Source of the DNA: Geminocystis sp. M7585_C2015_104
GTDB lineage: Bacteria > Cyanobacteriota > Cyanobacteriia > Cyanobacteriales > Cyanobacteriaceae
DNA length: 34,789 nt
Direction: 5' to 3'
Assembly: GCA_015295805.1 (NCBI GenBank)
Contig: DVEF01000005.1
Coordinates: forward strand, 1 to 34,789
In this document: one piece after another, positions 23,419 through 32,263 of the stretch
Layout: each line of letters opens with the position of its first letter
Position numbering within the stretch: the first letter of the stretch is position 1
Position numbers and translations under genes: made by a program
Notes under the pieces: generated by a model
Told to the model about the DNA's origin: nothing
The model's database searches: none
The model's input: the letters and a program-made list of their open reading frames with translations, nothing else

Positions 23419-24753
23419 ATGAGGAATGTCCTGAGAAATATCTTACTAGTATCCCATTCTGATTTTCCTACCAACAGTGCCGTCCATGTGCACCATTTTG
23501 CCAATGAATTGGTTAGAATGGGACTGGATTGTGTTGTCGCAGTGCCAAAAGACAAGAATAGCATCCACAGTCTCAATAGAACCAACCTCTACAAGGTTAC
23601 TCAGTATAATGAATACCAAACCATAACAGACTTTTTTGACAATAAACAACCCCCCGACCTAGTTCACTGTTGGACACCCAGGGAACATGTTAGAATCTAC
23701 TGTAAGCAACTTTCTCAACATTACAGTTTCCGCCTGGTGGTTCATTTAGAAGATAATGAAGAAGCAGTAACCGCCAGACTGTTACAAAACCCCTCCAGCC
23801 AATGGGAAGCAACAGAAGGCAGGAAAATGTCTTCTTGTTTGTCTCACCCCCAACATTCTAAAGAGTTTCTCCGTCATGCCAACGGGGTTACGGTTATCAT
23901 TGACACCCTACAACAATTAATACCCTACCCACTTCCCCGTCTAACTGTTTACCCCGGCGTCGACACATCCCAGTTTTACCCCCGCCGCAAAAACTCTCAA
24001 CTTCTCTCCCATTTTTCCATCCCACCCCACGCCACCATTATTTGCTACACCGGCAATGTATATGCCACCAACGTGGCAGAAGTCAGAAGTCTCTATCTAG
24101 CCGTCGGCAAACGGAATAGGGAAGGCAAACCCACCTACCTGATACGTACTGGCATCGATTATACTCCCCTTTTGACACCACAAGAGGACTGGATTCGCAA
24201 ATATCTTATAGAATTAGGCTGGGTGGAGAGAGAAAAAATACCAGAAATACTATCCCTAGCAGATGTTTTAATTCAACCCGGCAAGAGTGATGAGTTTAAT
24301 GACTATCGTTTTCCCTCAAAAATACCAGAATTCCTGGCTATGGGAATACCAGTAATTCTCCCCGACACCAACATCGCCAAATTTCTAACCCATGGGGAAA
24401 ATGCCCTTATATTGCCAGTAGTCAATGAAGAAACCATTCCCCCTGCCATCGATTTATTGCTTAACAACCCCTCCCTGCGACAACGCCTAATCAAAGGGGG
24501 ATTACATTTTGTATACAACTATCTCAACTGGCAGAAAAATACTCGCCAACTCCTTGATTTTTATCAAAGCCTCTTCCCCGACAACAAAAAATTCATTCCC
24601 TTGGAAAACTCATTATATCATTCCCAAAAATGCCATGAATCTCACCCTTCACAGGAGCGACAGTTGCCTCTATACTCCCTCAAACTGGGTAATCTGCGGC
24701 AGAAACTGCAAATATTCTCCATATTTTCAAGAAGAAATTATTCGGATTGCTGA
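23419..24753 (+). CDS. glycosyltransferase, GT4-like (GT-B fold)
   Basis: A 444-residue predicted sugar transferase. The N-terminal half begins ILLVSHSDFPTNSAVHVHHFANELVRMG, the usual acceptor-side Rossmann start of GT4 enzymes. The C-terminal half has TIICYTGNVYATN at the inter-domain start and the nucleotide-sugar site in DEFNDYRFPSKIPEFLAMGIPVILP, where the Glu residues fit the family EX7E motif. The C-terminal about 60 residues are polar and basic. Acceptor and sugar donor are unknown. The neighbouring second glycosyltransferase suggests a shared job in surface polysaccharide or glycolipid synthesis (inference). Confidence 0.88.
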   Translation: MRNVLRNILLVSHSDFPTNSAVHVHHFANELVRMGLDCVVAVPKDKNSIHSLNRTNLYKVTQYNEYQTITDFFDNKQPPDLVHCWTPREHVRIYCKQLSQHYSFRLVVHLEDNEEAVTARLLQNPSSQWEATEGRKMSSCLSHPQHSKEFLRHANGVTVIIDTLQQLIPYPLPRLTVYPGVDTSQFYPRRKNSQLLSHFSIPPHATIICYTGNVYATNVAEVRSLYLAVGKRNREGKPTYLIRTGIDYTPLLTPQEDWIRKYLIELGWVEREKIPEILSLADVLIQPGKSDEFNDYRFPSKIPEFLAMGIPVILPDTNIAKFLTHGENALILPVVNEETIPPAIDLLLNNPSLRQRLIKGGLHFVYNYLNWQKNTRQLLDFYQSLFPDNKKFIPLENSLYHSQKCHESHPSQERQLPLYSLKLGNLRQKLQIFSIFSRRNYSDC

Positions 24754-24847
24754 GCATTTTTAGTTTAAATCCATCTCCCAATAAAATTTTTGCCTCCTTA
24801 CTATTTATAATTTCAATTCTTCGAGGAAAAACGCTTTTAGCAATAAT

Positions 24848-26131
24848 ATGATGGTTAATTTCAACCAGAATATTCATATTTTTACAGTATGTGCTGCTAA
24901 TTACATACCAAGGGCAAGAGTGTTGGCAGAATCTGTCAAAAAACTACACTCCCAAGTGCCATTCCACCTGTTTTTAAACGATTCAATCCCTCCAAATTTT
25001 CCTCAGGATTATGAGCCATTTGATAATATTGTCACCGTCACCCAGTTAAACATACCCAACTTCCCGCAATGGGTATTTAAGCATTCAGTGTTGGAATCAT
25101 GCACAGCTATTAAACCAATCGCTTTCCAGTATCTATTCCAAAAATACAACTGTCATGGTATCATCTTCTTAGACCCCGATGTAGTAGTTTTCTCACCTCT
25201 GGACGAGTTGTTTTCTCATTTCAACCATGCCAGCATATTGTTAACCCCCCACCAACTACAACCAGAAAAAGTACATTCAGCCATTCTAGACAATGAAATT
25301 TGTTTTCTCCGCTATGGCACATTTAATTTAGGTTTTTTAGGAGTAAAAAATTCGCCAGAGGGGAAAAATTTTCTCCAGTGGTGGGGCGATAGATGTTATC
25401 ATTATTGTTATGATGACCATAAGAATGGCATTTACACCGACCAACGCTGGATAGATCTAGTCACCTCCTTTTTCCAAGAAGTAAAGATACTTAGACACCC
25501 CGGGTATAATGTTGCCAACTGGAATCTTAGCCATCGCCAACTGCGAGGAGATTTCAACAGGGGGATAACAGTAAACAATCAGCCTCTATATTTCTATCAC
25601 TTCTCCAACGCCCAAAGAATAATGCCAGAAAAATATAAGCTATACAATGATACCCTCAAATCTCTCCTAAAATGGTACCAAGAAAAGTGTAAGGAGGCTG
25701 GAGAGGAGGAATTTAGCCGGATTCCCTACAAATATGACTACTTTGACAACGGCGAGTTAATCACACCAAATCACAGAATTGTTTACCGTCAAAACCCTGA
25801 CTTACAGCAGAAATACCCCAACCCCTTTGCCGTCGGAGAGAAAGATTGTTACTACCGTTGGTATCAAGAATATGAAAGGGAGAAAAAGAGAAAAGAAAAT
25901 GAATCTCAATACTGGATTGATAAATTATTGGCAGAATTAAACAAAGCCTATGAAATTGTCAGGGAAAAAGACAAAACCATAGACGGCCTCTATCGACAAT
26001 TAAATGAGATTATAGCCCAAAGAGAAGAAATCCAAAACCAGCTTCTGGCAATCCAGAAAAGTAAGTGGTGGAGGATTAGAAAAGCATGGCTGAAACTTAA
26101 AACAATACTCCCCTTGCCACTCGCTAAGTAG
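24848..26131 (+). CDS. glycosyltransferase, GT8-like (GT-A fold), with C-terminal coiled coil
   Basis: A 427-residue protein. The N-terminus (HIFTVCAANYIPRARVLAESVKK) and the metal/nucleotide-sugar motif D109-P-D111 in FLDPDVVVFSPLDEL fit retaining GT-A enzymes close to family GT8. A further block (NLGFLGVKNSPEGKNFLQWW) and DQRWIDLV are typical. From about residue 335 the sequence becomes highly charged and heptad-like (KAYEIVREKDKTIDGLYRQLNEI), a predicted coiled coil, ending in a basic, Trp-rich tail (KSKWWRIRKAWLKLK) that may contact membrane. The gene starts ATG-ATG; either may be used. It follows the GT4-like gene by 94 bp. Confidence 0.85.
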   Translation: MMVNFNQNIHIFTVCAANYIPRARVLAESVKKLHSQVPFHLFLNDSIPPNFPQDYEPFDNIVTVTQLNIPNFPQWVFKHSVLESCTAIKPIAFQYLFQKYNCHGIIFLDPDVVVFSPLDELFSHFNHASILLTPHQLQPEKVHSAILDNEICFLRYGTFNLGFLGVKNSPEGKNFLQWWGDRCYHYCYDDHKNGIYTDQRWIDLVTSFFQEVKILRHPGYNVANWNLSHRQLRGDFNRGITVNNQPLYFYHFSNAQRIMPEKYKLYNDTLKSLLKWYQEKCKEAGEEEFSRIPYKYDYFDNGELITPNHRIVYRQNPDLQQKYPNPFAVGEKDCYYRWYQEYEREKKRKENESQYWIDKLLAELNKAYEIVREKDKTIDGLYRQLNEIIAQREEIQNQLLAIQKSKWWRIRKAWLKLKTILPLPLAK

Positions 26132-26171
26132 GATTACCTATAACCCTCCCATAAATATCCCATAACAAAAA

Positions 26172-26200
26172 TTGAGATTACTATAAGGGGAGAGGATAAT
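26172..26200 (+). promoter_or_regulatory. sigma70-type promoter for the PHP-domain gene
   Basis: TTGAGA (26172-26177) and GATAAT (26195-26200) are separated by exactly 17 bp, about 90 bp before the ATG at 26292. In the predicted leader, GTTACATT near 26250 resembles one half-site of the RpaB/HLR1 box, but the second half-site is not there. Confidence 0.5.
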
Positions 26201-26291
26201 AGGCATAACAAATTCTAGAGTGTATTTAACGCCAAGTGCCGGGAATTTTTGTTACATTAAAACTTAATATTTTGTAATAGTCTGTGAAGAG

Positions 26292-27011
26292 ATGTTACTG
26301 GAGAAAGAAACCACTGCTACCCTGCCTGCCACGACAAACAAGGGTGGGAGTCAGAATAGGGAGACCCTAATAGCAGTTTGGGGGATTATAGACGTCAACA
26401 GTTGCCCCCACCATTATAACTTCCACCTCCACACCACCTGTTCTGATGGACAACTCACACCAGAGGCGCTAATGGAACAAGCCATTGCCATAGGACTAAA
26501 AGGCCTAGCCATTACGGACCATCATACCACAAAAGGGTTTGAAAGAGCCAAACAGTGGCTAGAAAAAGCCGCAACCCTTTACCCCTCCCGCCCATTGCCA
26601 CAAATTTGGACTGGAGTCGAAATTACAGCTGATTTAAATGGTACTTCCATCCACATTCTTGGGTATGCCTTCAACCCCGAGGATGAAAACATGAAACTTT
26701 ATCTTACCGGTGAGACTCCAGAGGGAGAATCCGCCAAAGCTGAAAACGTCATCAACACGATACACCTTGCCGGTGGTTTAGCCATCCTTGCCCATCCCTT
26801 TCGTTATCGTCGTCGTGGCGAAGAGTTAATTCTTGAGGCTTACAGGTTGGGGATTGACGGCATTGAAGCCTATTATGCCTATGGTAACCCTAACCCCTGG
26901 TGCCCCAGTCCCACAGAAACCTCTCTCGCCCTACTCCTAGCGAAGGAATATAACCTGCATACCACCTGTGGCACTGATACCCATGGTTCTAATATTCTAG
27001 TCCGTTTATGA
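26292..27011 (+). CDS. PHP-domain phosphoesterase
   Basis: A 239-residue PHP-family metal-dependent phosphoesterase of the YciV/RNase AM kind. Metal ligands are visible as H45-x-H47 (FHLHTTCSDG), D76-H77 (ITDHHT), the GVEIT Glu, H in ILAHPFRY, and the C-terminal TDTHG. The first about 40 residues are an extra N-terminal segment before the domain. Related proteins act on 3',5'-bisphosphonucleotides or on RNA 5' ends; the substrate here is not certain. The length and the ending match other cyanobacterial PHP proteins from memory. It has its own promoter and converges on the phasin-like gene. Confidence 0.88.
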   Translation: MLLEKETTATLPATTNKGGSQNRETLIAVWGIIDVNSCPHHYNFHLHTTCSDGQLTPEALMEQAIAIGLKGLAITDHHTTKGFERAKQWLEKAATLYPSRPLPQIWTGVEITADLNGTSIHILGYAFNPEDENMKLYLTGETPEGESAKAENVINTIHLAGGLAILAHPFRYRRRGEELILEAYRLGIDGIEAYYAYGNPNPWCPSPTETSLALLLAKEYNLHTTCGTDTHGSNILVRL

Positions 27012-27078
27012 CCCTCCTGCCAACCCCCTCCCCACCAAAATTTTTCCCTTTTCTCCTTGACATTTTATCCGAGCCGCG

Positions 27079-27136
27079 CTACCCTAGGGGGGTAGGGAGG
27101 ACGGCGGGGGAAGTGACCGCCAGGGGTGGCCCTAGG
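27079..27136. other. GC-rich structured block in a convergent intergenic region
   Basis: Two hairpins sit close together: CTACCC/GGGTAG (27079-27095, five-base loop) and GGCGG/CCGCC (27103-27121, nine-base loop). The palindrome-containing heptamer CCCTAGG occurs at 27082-27088 and 27130-27136 and could pair across them. The block is far richer in G and C than the flanks. No T-run follows, so it is not a plain terminator. The 268-bp gap 27012-27279 has no supported gene. Confidence 0.5.
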
Positions 27137-27208
27137 CAATTTATTGTTAAAATAAAATTTCAACTGGGTAGGGTAAGCGAGCAGCAACAAAAGAGAGTAA
27201 TTGAAAAT

Positions 27209-27250
27209 AAGGAAGAGGAGAAAAGGGAAGAAAAGAAGGGGAAGAGGAGA
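27209..27250 (+). repeat. uninterrupted 42-nt purine run
   Basis: Only A and G occur on the plus strand from 27209 to 27250. The run ends 29 bases before the stop of the minus-strand phasin-like gene, so the transcript of that gene would carry a C/U-rich 3' tract. It parallels the run at 6192-6227. Confidence 0.6.
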
Positions 27251-27279
27251 TTTTACCATTGCCATTACCATTTATTATT

Positions 27280-27627
27280 TTATTCTTCTTCTTCGTCTAG
27301 GATCTCAATATCGATAATACGAGGCTCAGAAGAAGACTGGGGGGCATGTGGAGAAGATTGGTGAAGATTTTCAGAGAGAATTTGTTGGACAAACCTACGT
27401 GCTTCCTCAGTGGTGATTTTGCCCTTAGCCACCATATCATCGGCTAGTTGCTGTAGTTTTTGAGGGAAGTCGGCTTCCTGGAAAAATTGAGTAGCTTTTT
27501 GTCTCAACTCCTGGAGATTTTGATTAACTTCCCCGAGGCTGGCACTAACCTTCTCCACGGCATAGCTGGCCATCCCCACCCCTAGGTAGAAGGCTTTTTC
27601 TAAAAAATTTTCCTGCTTATTGCTCAT
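27280..27627 (-). CDS. phasin-like small protein
   Basis: A 115-residue acidic, helical protein. The N-terminal half (EKAFYLGVGMASYAVEKVSASLGEVNQNLQEL) and the segment LADDMVAKGKITTEEARRFVQQIL recall the phasin-like proteins related to polyhydroxyalkanoate-granule regulators that many cyanobacteria encode. The C-terminus is Ser-rich and acidic (DIEILDEEEE). It has no membrane segment or catalytic motif. No PHA synthase gene is nearby, so a granule role is only a family guess. It is divergent from pilT across 250 bp; a TATAAT on its strand at about 27673-27678 could be its -10 box. Confidence 0.75.
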   Translation of the reverse strand: MSNKQENFLEKAFYLGVGMASYAVEKVSASLGEVNQNLQELRQKATQFFQEADFPQKLQQLADDMVAKGKITTEEARRFVQQILSENLHQSSPHAPQSSSEPRIIDIEILDEEEE

Positions 27628-27738
27628 AATAGTTTTGACTTTTTTCTTTAGTAGCTGATGACTTCACAACTCTATTATAATGATAACTAGCGTCAATTAT
27701 TTAGGGACAAAAAAATAAAACTCTCCAGTGAATTTTCC

Positions 27739-27759
27739 CTAATTTCAAGTAGAAATTAG
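27739..27759. promoter_or_regulatory. perfect 8-bp dyad upstream of pilT
   Basis: CTAATTTC (27739-27746) and GAAATTAG (27752-27759) form a perfect inverted repeat with a five-base spacer, in the divergent region between the phasin-like gene and pilT. No T-run follows, so it looks more like an operator for a dimeric regulator or a leader hairpin than a terminator. Confidence 0.45.
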
Positions 27760-27877
27760 CCACAGAATAGAAAAAAAAAGAAAAAGTAAAGAATTGTAAA
27801 GGAAATCCCTAGTGTGGGAAAGGGAAGTTGAGTTATATTGAGAAAACAAGTGGAAGAAGAAGGAGAGGCAAAAAGTT

Positions 27878-28984
27878 ATGGAACTGATGATAGAAGACTT
27901 GATGGAGCAGTTGGTGGAGTTAGGAGGCTCAGATATGCACATACAGGCGGGGGCACCAGTATACTTCCGCATCAATGGAAAACTGACACCCATTGGGGAT
28001 GAGCCCCTTAGTCCACAAGAGTGTCAGCGTTTGATCTTCAGCATGTTGAACAACTCCCAGAGAAAAACCCTAGAACAAGAATGGGAGTTAGACTGTTCTT
28101 ATGGGGTAAAAGGATTAGCCAGATTCCGGGTGAATGTCTATAAGGAGAGAGGTTGTTATGCCGCCTGTTTAAGGGCCTTATCCTCCAAGATACCCAATTT
28201 TGAACAACTGGGACTGCCAGAGGTAATCAAAGAAATAATTGAACGCCCCAGAGGACTAATACTAGTAACAGGACAAACTGGGTCAGGTAAAACTACCACC
28301 CTTGCAGCCATCCTGGACTATATCAACCGCACTCGTCATGAACACATTTTAACCATAGAAGACCCTATAGAATACGTTTTCCCCAATATAAAGAGTCTGT
28401 TTCACCAACGGCAGAAGGGAGAGGACACCAAGAGTTTCGCCAATGCCCTCAGGGCCGCCCTCAGGGAAGACCCAGATATAATCCTAGTAGGAGAAATGCG
28501 GGACTTGGAAACTATCTCCCTGGCCGTCACCGCTGCGGAAACCGGACACCTGGTATTTGGTACTCTCCACACCAGTTCCGCCGCAGGTACTATTGACCGT
28601 ATTGTTGACGTATTTCCTGCCAATGAACAAGCTCAAATCCGGGCAATGCTGTCCAACTCCCTGTTGGCCGTATTCGCTCAGTGTCTTGCCAAGAAGAAAA
28701 ATCCTAAACCCGGGGAATTCGGCCGCGCTCTTGCCCAGGAGATTATGATTGTAACCCCTGCCATTGCCAACCTGATCAGGGAATCAAAAGCCGCCCAAAT
28801 CTACTCAGCTATCCAAACGGGGGGCAAGTTAGGCATGCAAACCATGGAACAGGCTTTGGCTAACTTGGCTAAGGCTGGAATCATAAGCTATGAGGAGGGT
28901 CTTTCCAAGAGCAATAAGCCCGACGAGTACAAACGTCTCATGGGTGTAAGCGAAGGAGGCATGGTTTCTGCCAAGACTCGCTAA
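27878..28984 (+). CDS. pilT: type IV pilus retraction ATPase PilT
   Basis: Hexameric motor ATPase that pulls back type IV pili, driving twitching motility and phototaxis in cyanobacteria. It has 368 residues. Walker A starts at G132 (GQTGSGKTTT, K138). The Asp box (TIEDPIEYV), Walker B (PDIILVGEMRD) and His box (TAAETGHLVFGTLHTSSA) are present. The C-terminal NLIRE followed by MQTMEQAL supports PilT rather than the extension ATPase PilB. A purine-rich Shine-Dalgarno (AAGGAGAGG) lies about ten bases upstream. pilC follows after 11 bp. pilB, often next to pilT in cyanobacteria, is not here. Confidence 0.95.
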   Translation: MELMIEDLMEQLVELGGSDMHIQAGAPVYFRINGKLTPIGDEPLSPQECQRLIFSMLNNSQRKTLEQEWELDCSYGVKGLARFRVNVYKERGCYAACLRALSSKIPNFEQLGLPEVIKEIIERPRGLILVTGQTGSGKTTTLAAILDYINRTRHEHILTIEDPIEYVFPNIKSLFHQRQKGEDTKSFANALRAALREDPDIILVGEMRDLETISLAVTAAETGHLVFGTLHTSSAAGTIDRIVDVFPANEQAQIRAMLSNSLLAVFAQCLAKKKNPKPGEFGRALAQEIMIVTPAIANLIRESKAAQIYSAIQTGGKLGMQTMEQALANLAKAGIISYEEGLSKSNKPDEYKRLMGVSEGGMVSAKTR

Positions 28985-28995
28985 GGGGGTGACAT

Positions 28996-30210
28996 ATGGC
29001 TACATTTATAGCTCAAGTAAAGGACAGAGCTGGCAATATCCTCGAGGAAAGGGTTATTGCCTCCTCCGAACAGGAGGCCAGACGCATTCTTCAAAGACGC
29101 TTTGCCGCCGTCGGCAAAGTGCGACGGGCTGGGATAGAATTGGACTTTGCCAGTCTTGAGGCTGCCCTCAGTCCAGTTTCCGTCAAGGACAAGGCACTTT
29201 TTTCCCGTCAGTTCGCCGTTTTAGTCAACGCTGGGGTTGCCATCGTCCGTGCCCTTAACGTTTTGAGTGAACAGGCCACCAATGCCAAATTCAAGAAGGT
29301 ACTCCAGATTGTTGAAAAAGATGTGCAACAAGGGGCTAGTCTATCTGATGCCATGCGGAAACACCCAGACTGTTTCGACAAACTCTATGTAAGCATGGTG
29401 GAAGCAGGGGAGACTGGTGGGGTATTGGACGAGGTAATGAATCGTCTGGCCAAACTTTTGGAAGACATGGTACGTCTCCAAAACCAGGTCAAATCCGCAT
29501 TGGCCTACCCGGTAACCGTGGGGATTTTTGCGGTGCTAGCCTTCTTGGGGATGACCATGTTTCTTGTGCCCGTTTTTGCCAATATCTTTGAACAATTGGA
29601 CGCAGAGTTGCCCGGCCTCACCCAATTCATGGTAAACCTGAGTAACTTTCTGCGTAGCTGGAAAATCCTCATCCCCATTGGCACTATAGTAGGTCTAGTG
29701 TTTAGCCTCCGCGCCTACTACAAAACCCCAGTGGGGAGAGAACAAATTGACCGTCTGGCTTTAAAGATGCCCATTTTCGGACCCTTGAATGAGAAAAACG
29801 CCGTGGCCCGTTTCTGTCGCATCTTTGGCACATTAACCCGTTCAGGAGTGCCTATCGTCCAGTCTTTGGAAATCGCCCAGGAAACCATCCCTAACGTAGT
29901 CATCGCCCAAGCCATCGCCGCAGCCAAGGAGTCGGTAATGGAGGGGGGTATGCTAAGTACAGCCATCGCCGAAAAAAAAGTCTTCCCCCCTATGGCTATT
30001 CAAATGATGACCATTGGCGAGGAAACGGGGGAATTAGACGCCATGATGATGAAGGTGGCCGACTTCTATGAAGACGAGGTGGAACAGGCAGTAAAAGCCC
30101 TCACCAGTGTGATTGAGCCTCTTATGATGGTGCTAATTGCCTTCCTGGTGGGCACTATCCTCCTGTCCATGTATCTACCCATGTTCAAAATATTCGACCA
30201 ACTGGGTTAA
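28996..30210 (+). CDS. pilC: type IV pilus inner-membrane platform protein PilC
   Basis: Polytopic membrane protein that couples the pilus motors to pilin assembly. It has 404 residues with two copies of the T2SSF domain. The first has LFSRQFAVLVNAGVAIVRAL and MVEAGETGGVLDEVM; the second has RFCRIFGTLTRSGVPIVQSL and MTIGEETGELDAMM. Membrane spans are seen at about 170-195, 222-240 and 375-397. The N-terminal domain starts TFIAQVKDRAGNILEERV. It forms an operon with pilT. Its TAA stop overlaps the stop codon of the opposite-strand penicillin-binding protein gene (four shared bases). Confidence 0.96.
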   Translation: MATFIAQVKDRAGNILEERVIASSEQEARRILQRRFAAVGKVRRAGIELDFASLEAALSPVSVKDKALFSRQFAVLVNAGVAIVRALNVLSEQATNAKFKKVLQIVEKDVQQGASLSDAMRKHPDCFDKLYVSMVEAGETGGVLDEVMNRLAKLLEDMVRLQNQVKSALAYPVTVGIFAVLAFLGMTMFLVPVFANIFEQLDAELPGLTQFMVNLSNFLRSWKILIPIGTIVGLVFSLRAYYKTPVGREQIDRLALKMPIFGPLNEKNAVARFCRIFGTLTRSGVPIVQSLEIAQETIPNVVIAQAIAAAKESVMEGGMLSTAIAEKKVFPPMAIQMMTIGEETGELDAMMMKVADFYEDEVEQAVKALTSVIEPLMMVLIAFLVGTILLSMYLPMFKIFDQLG

Positions 30211-32150
30211 GGCCTTTTACCGTCACTGGGTTTGGGGCGGGGAAACTGAGAGGCGGCCGGGAAATACTTAACCGGCTCATTTTTCAGGGCTGTCAACATA
30301 AACTGCCTCCAAATGGGCGCCGCATAGCCTCCACCAGTGACACCCCTCCCCAGACTCCTACGGAAGTCATCATTGCCTATCCATACGGCCGTGGACAACT
30401 GGGGCACATACCCCACAAACCATACATCCTTCTCCGCGGATGTGGTTCCAGTTTTCCCCGCCGCTGGCCTTCCTATGTCTGCACTCCTTGCCGTACCATT
30501 TTTTATGACATTTTGTAGTGTAGCAGTAAGAGAGGCGGCCGCCCACTCGTTCAATACTAACTTGGGTTTGGGAGTGTTGTCCAAAATGACATTGCCCTGA
30601 CTGTCGGTAACCCGGAGAATCATGGTAGTGGGAGACTGCCAACCGTTGCTGGCAAAGGTAGCATAGGCCTTGGCCATCTCCATGGGGGTGACGCCAATAG
30701 GACCTAGGGGCAGGGAGACTACAGGCGCCAAGGGACTTTCAATGCCTAACACCCGGCAGACTTCTATCACCTTGTCCAACCCTATTCTTTGCCCTAGTAC
30801 TACCGCAGGGATATTCAACGATTTACTAAGTGCCTCAACAATAGTAACTTCGCCGCCCCCATAGTCACCCCCATAGTTGCGAGGACGATAAAAGCCACTG
30901 CCCTCCCGAAACCCTTTTGAATAGTTGGGAATTACAGAGTAGGGAGTGTACTTGCCAGTGGCAAAGGCGGTATAGTAGACAAAGGGTTTAAAAGCAGATC
31001 CAGGCTGCCTACGAGCCTGTAAAACACGATTAAATTGGCTCTTCTCGTAGTCTATCCCCCCTACTACTGTCTTAACAAAATGGGTACGAGGATCAATAGC
31101 AACTAGGGCAATCTGGTCAGCCCTTACCCCCGAGGCGCGAAGGTTTTGGTGAGCTTTCCTCACAATCAGTTCGGCCTTTTTCTGAAGATGGTAATCGATG
31201 GTGGTTTGTACGTGCAACCCGCCCTTTATCAGGACATCTTGGCCAAAACGCTCAATCAACTCCTGTTTGACTGCATCAGTAACATAGGGAAGTTTACTAG
31301 TCTGCCAAGCCTTGGGTTTACCCAGCAACAAGGGCGTCTTCTTTGCCTTCTCCGCCTCTTGCTTCGTAATCCATCCCAACTCCACCATCCTGTTTAACAC
31401 CAGGGCTTGCCTCTCCTTGGCCAGACGATAGTTGACAAAAGGACTGTAAATCTCAGGCGCCTGGATAATCCCCGCCATCATTGCCGCCTCGGCCAAATTT
31501 AGTTTAGAAGCCGGCTTGTTGAAATAACTCTGGGCCGCCGTTTCTGCCCCATAATTGTTATGTCCCCAGTAGATGTTATTGAGATACATCTCTAGTATTT
31601 CGTCTTTGGTAAAAACCTGTTCCACCCTGATAGCCAACACCGCCTCGGCTAATTTGCGAGAAAAGGCCCTCTTATGACTGAGAAACACGTTTTTCACCAA
31701 CTGCATCGTCAGGGTGGATGCCCCCTCTACCACCCTTTTACTCTGAAAATTCACTATCATTGCCCTGACGACACTGCTGGGGTTAACACCCTTATGCTGA
31801 TAGAAGTTACTGTCTTCTATGGCAATCACCGCCAATTTCAAATGGGGCGAAATTGCCTCCAACGGCACGGCAGTCCGATGCTCCTCCCCATGAAACGTAG
31901 TCAATAATACCCCCCTTATATCATAAATGTAACTCGTTTGTGATGGAACATATGTTTTTAAAGTTCTCACATCCGGAAGATTGCGAAAACTGATGGCCAG
32001 GCCCACTAACCCCCCAGCAATGGCCGATGTGGTGAGCACTGTAAGCCCCAAAATAGTCCCTACGGTGGCACGGGCTACACCTACCAGGAAATTCTGAGAA
32101 GCCAGGGGAGAAGAATTATTAGTTTTGCCTTGAATGCGAGTAGATGACAC
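30207..32150 (-). CDS. class A penicillin-binding protein (transglycosylase/transpeptidase)
   Basis: A bifunctional peptidoglycan synthase of the PBP1A type, 647 residues, anchored by one N-terminal membrane helix (about 22-50). The GT51 glycosyltransferase domain shows the catalytic Glu in EDSNFYQHKGVNPSSVVRA, EGASTLTMQLVKN and YLNNIYWG. The transpeptidase domain has S385-x-x-K388 (PGSAFKPF), SLN (KSLNIPAV) and K566-T-G568 (AGKTGTT). The C-terminus ends soon after the transpeptidase fold, with no extra PASTA or FN3 domain. Cyanobacteria carry several such genes, and I do not assign an orthologue. It is divergent from ndhC across 176 bp. Confidence 0.95.
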   Translation of the reverse strand: MSSTRIQGKTNNSSPLASQNFLVGVARATVGTILGLTVLTTSAIAGGLVGLAISFRNLPDVRTLKTYVPSQTSYIYDIRGVLLTTFHGEEHRTAVPLEAISPHLKLAVIAIEDSNFYQHKGVNPSSVVRAMIVNFQSKRVVEGASTLTMQLVKNVFLSHKRAFSRKLAEAVLAIRVEQVFTKDEILEMYLNNIYWGHNNYGAETAAQSYFNKPASKLNLAEAAMMAGIIQAPEIYSPFVNYRLAKERQALVLNRMVELGWITKQEAEKAKKTPLLLGKPKAWQTSKLPYVTDAVKQELIERFGQDVLIKGGLHVQTTIDYHLQKKAELIVRKAHQNLRASGVRADQIALVAIDPRTHFVKTVVGGIDYEKSQFNRVLQARRQPGSAFKPFVYYTAFATGKYTPYSVIPNYSKGFREGSGFYRPRNYGGDYGGGEVTIVEALSKSLNIPAVVLGQRIGLDKVIEVCRVLGIESPLAPVVSLPLGPIGVTPMEMAKAYATFASNGWQSPTTMILRVTDSQGNVILDNTPKPKLVLNEWAAASLTATLQNVIKNGTARSADIGRPAAGKTGTTSAEKDVWFVGYVPQLSTAVWIGNDDFRRSLGRGVTGGGYAAPIWRQFMLTALKNEPVKYFPAASQFPRPKPSDGKRP

Positions 32151-32263
32151 AGTTTTAAATTAGGCCTTTTCAACAGGATTTTTTGTACTAATAGCTCCGT
32201 TTAGAAAAAATAATACCAATATGCCCCGCCAAAATAATACCTACGGGCACGATTTTAGCATGA

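Noticed and set aside
27064-27145. RNase P RNA, tmRNA or SRP RNA in the GC-rich block
   Set aside because: None of the conserved core sequences of these RNAs could be found, and the block is too short.
27008-27364. 118-codon plus-strand frame after the PHP gene
   Set aside because: It spans the GC hairpin block and the purine run, has low-complexity Pro and Lys/Glu content, and overlaps the clearly coding phasin-like gene on the other strand.
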